This document shows, piece by piece, positions 31,226 to 37,047 of a stretch of DNA of 37,047 nucleotides (position 1 is its first letter; each line of letters starts with the position of its first letter). Position numbers and translations under genes: made by a program. Under the pieces are notes generated by a model. The model searched no databases. It had not been told where the DNA came from and worked only from the letters and a program-made list of their open reading frames with translations. The DNA is from Verrucomicrobiota bacterium (GTDB lineage Bacteria > Verrucomicrobiota > Verrucomicrobiia > Limisphaerales > Fontisphaeraceae), in assembly GCA_037139415.1 (NCBI GenBank), contig JBAXGN010000063.1, positions 1 to 37,047 on the forward strand. The letters run 5' to 3'.

Positions 31226-34200
31226 ATGAGCGATCTCCCAACCAAACAATCCATCCAGTCCGCCCTTGCCGGGTTCGCCACCGAGCCCCTCGCCTCGGCT
31301 GCCACGGCCCTGCTTGAGTCCCTGGGTTACCGCAGCGACAAGCGCCTCGCCCTCAAACCCAACTCCGCCGAGGCCTTCACCGCTCAATTTGCCAAGGATA
31401 GGCCGCTCAACCCCGCAACCGCCTTGCTCGCGGACTGGCAGTCCGTGGATTTCCTATTCCAGCTAACGGACGAAGAAGTCCGCGCCGCCGCCGGCGGCAA
31501 CCAGCAATTTCTGTTCGACAGCAAGGGCCAATACAACGGCGCGGCGATGGAGTCTTACCTCTTCTTTGCCATCGCCCTCGAAAAGCCCCACTACACGCGC
31601 ACCGAACTTTCCGGCATCACTCGCGCCGTGAACCACCTGTTCCCCATGCCGGTCATGGTGCTGTTCCGCCATGGCGACACGCTCACGCTCGCCGTCATCA
31701 ATCGCCGATTGCACAAGCTCGACAGTGCCAAGGACGTGCTGGAAAAGGTCACGCTCATCAAGGACATCCGGTTCACGTCACCGCACCGGGCGCACATCGA
31801 AATTCTCGCCGACCTCTCGTTCGACTCGCTGCGTGAACGGCACGACTTTTCCAATTTCGTCACCCTCCACGCCGCGTGGCAGAAGTCACTCGACAGTTCC
31901 GAACTCAACAAGCGCTTCTTTCTCGAAGTCGCCAACTGGTATTTCTGGGCGCTCAGCCATGTCGAGTTTCCCAAGGACGCGCCCAAGCAGGATGGCAAGG
32001 ATCATATCAGCGTCATCCGCTTAATCACCCGGCTCATGTTCGTTTGGTTCATCAAGGAGAAAGGCCTGGTTCCCGACCTCCTTTTCGATGAGCGCAAATT
32101 GCCGCAAATCCTCAGCGGCTTTTCCCCCACCAAGACCAGCGACAAGGAATCCGTTTTTTACCGCGCCATCCTGCAAAACCTTTTCTTTGCCACGCTCAAC
32201 ACCGAGATGGACAAGCGCGGCTGGACCAAGGAGGAACAGAATTTCATGGCGCACAGCCTGTATCGCTTCCGGGAATTGTTTCAAAAGCCCGCCGATGCCC
32301 TCGACCTGTTCAAAAACATCCCGTTCCTCAACGGCGGTTTGTTCGAGTGCCTTGATAAGGACCTCGGTGAAAATGCCAAACCGCGTTACGTCCGCATTGA
32401 CGGCTTCTCCCGCCGCGACGATAGCCAGGCCGTCGCGCCGGATTTTCTTTTCTTCGGCCCGGAACGGGATGTGGATTTGAGCGAAGACTACGGCGACAAA
32501 AAATTCAAGACGGTCAAAGTCCGCGGGCTCATCCACACGTTAAACCATTACAAGTTCACCGTGGCGGAAAACACCCCCATTGAGGAGGAAATCGCCCTCG
32601 ACCCGGAATTGTCCGGCAAAGTGTTCGAAAACTTGCTCGCCGCCTATAACCCGGAAACCGGTGCCACCGCCCGCAAACAAACCGGCTCCTTTTACACCCC
32701 GCGCGAAATCGTCAACTACATGGTGGACGAAGCCCTCATTGCCTACCTCAAAACCAAACTCGAAAATGCCCTGGCTTCCGCACACCCCAGCGGAGTTTTT
32801 CAACCAAGCCCAGCGGCACAAGTCGGAGTTGGCCAGTTGAACACTCCTGCCTCAAACCCCAACGGGGTTTCGCAAGCTAGCCCAGGGTTGCGGAGGGATG
32901 CGGGGCGCTACCCTGGGGAAACAGCCCCCAATATATCCCCCAACCCTGAAGGGGTTGCAGACCAACCAACCCGCCGCCAGCTTGGCCAGTCCGGCTCGGA
33001 CCAACTCTCAACCGAATCCCGCCTCCGCCACCTGTTCGCCTACAACCACGACCCACACCAGTTCACCCCCCAGGAAGTGGTCGCACTCATCGCCGCCATT
33101 GACAGCCTTAAATCCCTCGACCCGGCGGTTGGTTCGGGCGCGTTCCCGATGGGCATCTTGCACAAGCTCGTTTTCATCCTCGGCAAGCTCGACCCCGACA
33201 ACACCAAGTGGCGCGAACGCCAGCGCCAGCGTGCGATTCAACAGACTGCCGAGGCGTTCAAGATCGGCGACAAGGAGGAGCGCCAGCGTCGGTTGGATGA
33301 CATCAACGGCGTGTTCGAGCAAAACGCCTCCGATTATGGCCGCAAGCTCTACCTGATTGAGAATTGCATTTACGGTGTGGACATTCAACCAATAGCCGTC
33401 CAGATCGCCAAAATGCGTTTTTTCATCTCGTTAATCGTGGACCAGAAGATTGACGACTCGCAGCCCAATCGCGGCGTGCGGCCACTGCCAAACCTGGAAA
33501 CCAAGTTCGTCGCGGCCAACACGCTTATTGGCGTGAACCGGCCCGGCCAGCAATTCCTCCGCAACCGCGACATGGACGCCAAGGAAGCCGAACTCCGCCG
33601 GGTGCGCGAGCGCCATTTCCTCGCCACCACTCCGAAACAGAAAGCCAAATGTCGCGAGCAGGACGAGAAACTCCGCACCGCAATTGCCGAGCTGCTTAAA
33701 GGCGACGGCTGGGACAAAGACACCGCCACGAATCTCGCCTCGTGGAATCCTTACGACCAAAACGCTTGGGCTAGGTTCTTCGATGCCGAATGGATGTTCG
33801 GCATTACTGATGGTTTCGATATTGTTATAGGAAATCCTCCTTATGTCCGAATCCAGAACATCGCCGAGAGCGAAGCCGTGCTTCTAAAGCGCTACTATTC
33901 TTCAGCAATCGGAAAGTTTGATATTTATGTGTTGTTCGTTGAAAATGCTTTTCGACTGATCTCCGCGAAAGGGATCATTTGCCTAATCCATCCACATCGC
34001 TTCCTAACCGCAGATTACGGGCGCGGGATCAAAGCGTTCTTGGACAAAGTCCGTGGCCTTCAGTGGGCAATTCTTTTCGGTGTTGATCAAGTTTTCGATG
34101 CGGCCACGACTTACACAGGACTTTTTGCCTACTCAAATGGCAACGTGAGTTTTGGATTCAAACACGCGAACACCACGGAGTTTTATTTAGCGCCGTTCAC

Positions 34201-35131
34201 ACAACGCCCATATTCGGCAAGCGGAAGCCACTGGAATCTTTCGACAGAAAATGCCAGTTCTTCAGATTTGATTGAAAAACTGCGAGGCCAGCCGCGCAAA
34301 TTATCCGACATCTGCATAGGTGTATTTCAAGGAATTGTAACCGTAGGCGACGATATTTTTGTATTCAAAGGCAAGCGGTCTGGAAAAACGTTCGTCGGCT
34401 GGAGCGAGGCTGCGGGTAAGGAGGTCGAATTGGAAGCGGACATTGTGAAACCTTTACTCAAAGGTGAAAACATTCAGCGCTACGAGCCTCTGTCGAGTGA
34501 TATTTGGATTTTCTATCCGCATTACCAAGATGAGTTTGGCAAGACTCGGGCATATTCAGAAAAGGAATTGCGTGCCCGTTTCCCGAAAGCGTTTGATTAT
34601 ATCAAGCCATTCAAAAGCCATCTCACAACGAAGAAAATCCAATACAAGACCAACGCTGACCTTTGGTTCTCGCTTCATCGTTCACGGGAAATGTCGCTCT
34701 TTGAGCAGCCGAAAATCCTAACCCCGCAACTTCAAAATCATCCCAGCTTCACTTTCGATGAGCATCGGTGGTATCCTGATGCTGGCGGTTATTCGCTCAT
34801 CTTGAAAAACGCCACCCAAGATGATTACATGTTTCTATTGGGCGTCATGAATAGTTCGTTGCTCTGGTATTTCATACGAAGCACCAGCAATCCCTACAAC
34901 AACAGTTACTACTATTTCAAAACTAAATACCTCGAACCCTTTTCTTTTCCTGTGGTCGATAAAGACAAGCAGGCACAAATCGCCAAATTGGCCGCAAAGA
35001 TTCACGAATCCAAAATTATACCTAAGCGTGCCGACACGGCCGCCTTGGAGCTTGAGATAAACCAACGTGTTTACGCCCTCTACGGCCTGACGCCTGAGGA
35101 AATCAAAATCGTGGAGGAGACATCAAAATGA
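31226..35131 (+). CDS. Eco57I/PglX-like adenine-N6 DNA methyltransferase (type IIG-like)
   Basis: The product has 1301 residues. An N-terminal region (1-440) has no clear nuclease motif but contains AMESYLFFAIALEK and RLITRLMFVWFIKEKGL, as in large methylases of this class. The methyltransferase begins near ARKQTGSFYTPREIVNYMVD (about 485). The SAM-binding motif is DPAVGSGAFPMGILHKL near 632, and the catalytic NPPY lies in GFDIVIGNPPYVRIQ near 870. From there to the end lies the target-recognition part, closing with a TaqI-like TSNPYNNSYYYFKTKYLEPF segment. It should methylate adenine to mark self DNA. Residues about 518-595 are an in-frame insert of repeat DNA. The last 430 codons are more AT-rich than the first part. 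Confidence 0.9.
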   Translation: MSDLPTKQSIQSALAGFATEPLASAATALLESLGYRSDKRLALKPNSAEAFTAQFAKDRPLNPATALLADWQSVDFLFQLTDEEVRAAAGGNQQFLFDSKGQYNGAAMESYLFFAIALEKPHYTRTELSGITRAVNHLFPMPVMVLFRHGDTLTLAVINRRLHKLDSAKDVLEKVTLIKDIRFTSPHRAHIEILADLSFDSLRERHDFSNFVTLHAAWQKSLDSSELNKRFFLEVANWYFWALSHVEFPKDAPKQDGKDHISVIRLITRLMFVWFIKEKGLVPDLLFDERKLPQILSGFSPTKTSDKESVFYRAILQNLFFATLNTEMDKRGWTKEEQNFMAHSLYRFRELFQKPADALDLFKNIPFLNGGLFECLDKDLGENAKPRYVRIDGFSRRDDSQAVAPDFLFFGPERDVDLSEDYGDKKFKTVKVRGLIHTLNHYKFTVAENTPIEEEIALDPELSGKVFENLLAAYNPETGATARKQTGSFYTPREIVNYMVDEALIAYLKTKLENALASAHPSGVFQPSPAAQVGVGQLNTPASNPNGVSQASPGLRRDAGRYPGETAPNISPNPEGVADQPTRRQLGQSGSDQLSTESRLRHLFAYNHDPHQFTPQEVVALIAAIDSLKSLDPAVGSGAFPMGILHKLVFILGKLDPDNTKWRERQRQRAIQQTAEAFKIGDKEERQRRLDDINGVFEQNASDYGRKLYLIENCIYGVDIQPIAVQIAKMRFFISLIVDQKIDDSQPNRGVRPLPNLETKFVAANTLIGVNRPGQQFLRNRDMDAKEAELRRVRERHFLATTPKQKAKCREQDEKLRTAIAELLKGDGWDKDTATNLASWNPYDQNAWARFFDAEWMFGITDGFDIVIGNPPYVRIQNIAESEAVLLKRYYSSAIGKFDIYVLFVENAFRLISAKGIICLIHPHRFLTADYGRGIKAFLDKVRGLQWAILFGVDQVFDAATTYTGLFAYSNGNVSFGFKHANTTEFYLAPFTQRPYSASGSHWNLSTENASSSDLIEKLRGQPRKLSDICIGVFQGIVTVGDDIFVFKGKRSGKTFVGWSEAAGKEVELEADIVKPLLKGENIQRYEPLSSDIWIFYPHYQDEFGKTRAYSEKELRARFPKAFDYIKPFKSHLTTKKIQYKTNADLWFSLHRSREMSLFEQPKILTPQLQNHPSFTFDEHRWYPDAGGYSLILKNATQDDYMFLLGVMNSSLLWYFIRSTSNPYNNSYYYFKTKYLEPFSFPVVDKDKQAQIAKLAAKIHESKIIPKRADTAALELEINQRVYALYGLTPEEIKIVEETSK
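32780..33010 (+). repeat. In-frame palindrome-rich insert in the methyltransferase
   Basis: The segment encodes low-complexity HPSGVFQPSP / NPNGVSQASP / NPEGVADQPT-type peptides. Its DNA holds three hairpins: AAACCCC-AAC-GGGGTTT (32854-32870), CCCAGGGT-N21-ACCCTGGG (32881-32917) and CAACCC-TGAAG-GGGTTG (32941-32957). These match the style of the intergenic palindromes typical of Verrucomicrobia. Confidence 0.75.
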
Positions 35132-35258
35132 AGCCCGAATCGGAATCATTTCAAACGAGGTGTCGGTATCCTGGTTCCCACGAAAACCCAACAAAGAATC
35201 GGATTTATGGAATTTGTCATTAAACGCTTGGAATTGCTTCAAATGCCCCTGTGATCTT

Positions 35259-36065
35259 ATGCCAATTATTCATCTTTATTGTGATGAACGCGGGCACCTG
35301 CCTTTTGATCGGGAAACCCACCTGGCTTTAGGCGCGTTGCGCGTGCCGCGCGAATGCGTGAAGCCACTGACTCAAAAACTGCGAGCGCAACTTTCCGCCA
35401 TGGGTTGGCCGGCAGGAAGGGAGTTGAAATGGACAAAAGTATCCCCCGCCGGCCTGAAGTTCTATGAATCCGCCCTCGACTTTTTCCTCCGCGAACCGGA
35501 TTTGCGCTTCCGCGCCCTGCTGGCCCCCAAAAGTCTACCCCCTGGCAAACTGCCAAAACCGCCCGCCGCTGAGGCTGAACCCGGCACGCCCGCATGGGAA
35601 GCGTATCATGCGTTATTGGAGCAATCAGCCCCGGCGACGGTGGATTTTCTTCACCGTTACGAAGCCTGGTATTACGACCGGTATTTCGAGTTACTGAGCG
35701 CAACCGTTGCGCCCCCGGCGCACCATGCCATTTATGTGGATGTGAAAGATACGCGGGGTGGCACGCGATTGCAGACCTTGGAAAAACGCCTGGCGGACGC
35801 GCACTGCGATGGGATGCCCGGACGGGTGATTGACTGTGTGCGGCAAATCCGGAGCGAAGAAGTATTGCTGGATCAATTGGTGGACCTGCTATTAGGCTGT
35901 TTGGCATGGACGTATGGCACACCGCAACGGAATGCCGGTCATTTGGCCAGTCCGGCCAAGTCCGCGATGGCCAAACGCCTGCAATCCGCAATCGCAACAC
36001 CGGAGGCTTCCCTTGTTCCCAAGGTGGTCATTGCCCATTCTCCGGAAAGGAGCCCGGCGGCATGA
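35259..36065 (+). CDS. DUF3800 family protein
   Basis: The product has 268 residues, starting at 35259 (MPIIHLYCDERGHLPFDRET); the open frame begins earlier but the DUF3800 domain starts here with the acidic YCDERG motif. Later motifs are ELKWTKVSP, FYESALDFFL, HHAIYVDVKDTRGGTRL and VRQIRSEEVLLDQLVDLLLGCLAW. DUF3800 has an RNase-H-like fold as far as known and is widespread in accessory DNA; its activity is not established. Its stop overlaps the start of the next gene by 4 bases (36062-36065). The gap of 127 bases after the methyltransferase has no clear signal. Confidence 0.85.
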   Translation: MPIIHLYCDERGHLPFDRETHLALGALRVPRECVKPLTQKLRAQLSAMGWPAGRELKWTKVSPAGLKFYESALDFFLREPDLRFRALLAPKSLPPGKLPKPPAAEAEPGTPAWEAYHALLEQSAPATVDFLHRYEAWYYDRYFELLSATVAPPAHHAIYVDVKDTRGGTRLQTLEKRLADAHCDGMPGRVIDCVRQIRSEEVLLDQLVDLLLGCLAWTYGTPQRNAGHLASPAKSAMAKRLQSAIATPEASLVPKVVIAHSPERSPAA

Positions 36066-36571
36066 ATGGTGTGTTGCTGTTCCCCCCACTGCTTCCGAAC
36101 ACGGGAGGGGTTCCAGAGGTTGAACCGCTGGCACACGCCGTTTATCAGGCGGATTTTCCGGCGGGTGGAACTTTGCCCGCCGTTAAAGGTGAGGTGGTGC
36201 AGGTGCGACGTGAGCCGCATCCGGCAAACCCGACGCGCGAATACACCTATTGGCACATGGTTACGGAAGACGATCCCAAGTTTCCCAGAGATGAGTCTAA
36301 ACGGTTGCCGGATTTGGTAAGAGTTTGTGCGATACCAAGGGCGAAAACCTTGTTAGACAACCATACGCACGCCACAGTGAAGCGATGGTGGAACGTGCGT
36401 GCCGGTTTGAAACACCTGTGTATCTGGCATCCGCCGGTTAATTACGTATTGGTGATTAAAGAGCGTTATGAGGGAAATTTTCTGGTCACTTCTTATTGCC
36501 CGGAACCAACACGCAGGCTGGATTTTCACAAAGAGTGGGCCACGGCAAAAAAAGCAGGCCGCACCTTTTAG
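36062..36571 (+). CDS. BECR/Barnase-EndoU-like predicted RNase-type protein
   Basis: The product has 169 residues from the coupled ATG at 36062 (the longer open frame upstream overlaps the DUF3800 gene). The C-terminal half, RVCAIPRAKTLLDNHTH to RWWNVRAGLKHLCIWHPPVNYVLVIKERYEGNFLVTSYCPE, resembles the phage-type Barnase-EndoU-ColicinE5-RelE (BECR) nuclease fold: a conserved His and Trp, then two strands ending in a Thr-Ser/Ala-Tyr motif. Such proteins are usually RNA-cleaving toxins. Coupling to DUF3800 suggests a two-gene unit, with DUF3800 as partner or inhibitor; that is inference. A hairpin at 36557-36582 covers the stop codon. Confidence 0.6.
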   Translation: MNGVLLFPPLLPNTGGVPEVEPLAHAVYQADFPAGGTLPAVKGEVVQVRREPHPANPTREYTYWHMVTEDDPKFPRDESKRLPDLVRVCAIPRAKTLLDNHTHATVKRWWNVRAGLKHLCIWHPPVNYVLVIKERYEGNFLVTSYCPEPTRRLDFHKEWATAKKAGRTF

Positions 36572-36582
36572 CGGGTGCGGCC
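36557..36582 (+). terminator. Hairpin over the stop codon
   Basis: The 9-bp perfect stem GGCCGCACC (36557-36565) and GGTGCGGCC (36574-36582) has loop TTTTAGCG, which contains the TAG stop (36569-36571). No T run follows, so it may not be a classical terminator; the opposite strand has a T run (AAAAAAA at 36547-36553 on plus), so it could end transcription coming from the right. Confidence 0.55.
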
Positions 36583-36658
36583 ATAATGTACTGTTCCACA
36601 CATGGTGGCTGTATCTGAGATCAATAAACACCCATTTCGGACTGGTTGCAACGTCAAA

Positions 36659-36841
36659 ATGAAAGAAAATGAAACCCAATGTTGGTTGGTAAAATTCGCG
36701 CCCTTACGCACCCCGTGGGCGGGAGATCGTGAAGCGCGGGCGGTTCACATTGTGCGGTGTCCGCAGTGCCGCCGCGCGAAAACACCTTTCGGACATGCGC
36801 TTGGGCGACGCGGTTCTTTTTTACCACAGCCATAGCAGCGC
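36659..36841 (+). pseudogene. EVE-domain (PUA-like) protein remnant
   Basis: From ATG 36659 the frame reads MKENETQCWLVKFAPLRTPWA, which matches the start of an EVE domain. The continuation EIVKRGRFTLCGVRSAAARK then HLSDMRLGDAVLFYHSHS lies in the next frame. The change occurs in GGGCGGGAGATC near 36718-36729, where removing one G would restore the frame. After FYHS, the EVE core is lost and simple repeats begin. EVE domains bind modified bases in DNA or RNA and often sit next to restriction genes. Confidence 0.6.
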
Positions 36842-37047
36842 ATTCTTCCGATGCAATAGTTGTTTCCTTTGGTGCGCTCACCCTCTGTGCTGGCATACTC
36901 CTCTTCCGCACTCCGCATTCCGCATTTGATTACTGATCACTGGTCACTGGTCACTCTTCCCCTCCGAATTTATTCCCTCCCGGAGGCAACCGCCTTTTCC
37001 GTTTCCCTGTTAACGTCGCTCCCGTTGGCCATCACGGGCCGGGCGTT
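36842..37047. other. Right-edge non-coding region with short tandem repeats
   Basis: CCGCACTCCGCATTCCGCAT and then CTGATCACTGGTCACTGGTC are simple near-repeats (36907-36956). Nothing else is recognised; the last 90 bases could be the end or start of a gene cut by the edge, but this cannot be told. Confidence 0.4.

Noticed and set aside
35160-35258. Upstream extension of the DUF3800 frame
   Set aside because: The family domain starts at 35259 (MPIIHLYCDERG); the 33 extra codons do not resemble DUF3800 and follow the methyltransferase stop closely.
25887-36850. Complete DISARM or BREX system
   Set aside because: No drmA/drmB, pglZ, brxC or brxL-like gene is seen; only the helicase-nuclease and methyltransferase parts are comparable.

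Overview
The window looks like a chromosomal segment of a Gram-negative bacterium, most likely a member of the Verrucomicrobiota (Pedosphaera/Limisphaera-like). This is an inference from content, not a search. The pointers are alternative complex III genes, a Tat-exported Gfo/Idh/MocA oxidoreductase beside a HEAT-repeat exported protein, B-box-type zinc-finger membrane proteins, ORF6N and GxxExxY accessory genes, and many short dispersed repeats. No rRNA, tRNA or CRISPR array was seen.

Left part (1-7538, almost all minus strand). A broken DUF4338 (DruA-like)/transposase remnant lies at the edge. It is followed, reading leftwards from 7538, by a tight six-gene respiratory operon: actC, actD, actE, actF, a fused CcoN-CcoO-like protein and a small membrane-anchored cytochrome c. 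Two things are odd. The cluster starts at actC and has no actA or actB beside it. The CcoN-like half has lost every heme and copper ligand that can be aligned by eye, so it cannot be an ordinary oxidase. This is the most interesting part of the window: possibly a quinol-oxidising membrane module built from ACIII and cbb3 parts.

Middle (7764-25344). These are mostly housekeeping or exported genes: an FAH-family hydrolase, a minus-strand cluster of four zinc-finger/GYF membrane proteins, a lone receiver domain, a TPR protein, an SDR dehydrogenase, a GxxExxY protein, DNA polymerase IV, an RlmI-like rRNA methyltransferase, a zinc-ribbon protein, a methyltransferase-glycosyltransferase fusion, a Gfo/Idh/MocA oxidoreductase, a HEAT-repeat exported protein, a coiled-coil exported protein and a conserved 469-residue protein. 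Between 13031 and 14325 the 5' end and promoter region of the SDR gene is present three times, with the GxxExxY gene lying between copies. A hairpin repeat containing TTTTACCTGCC-ATTTTTCTGC recurs here and further right.

Right part (25887-36850, plus strand). This is a defence-type region: a PLD-SNF2 helicase, a DUF1016/PDDEXK nuclease, a small coupled ORF, an ORF6N protein and a 1301-residue Eco57I/PglX-like adenine methyltransferase, then a DUF3800 protein coupled to a BECR-like RNase-type protein, and a frameshifted EVE-domain remnant. Several junctions are ATGA overlaps, pointing to one coupled operon. Repetitive DNA has entered this operon in several ways: in-frame inserts in the methyltransferase and helicase, recurring 15-bp dyads inside the nuclease and ORF6N genes, and three-unit 10-bp repeats just before start codons. 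The methyltransferase also shifts to AT-rich sequence at its specificity half, as expected after a domain exchange.
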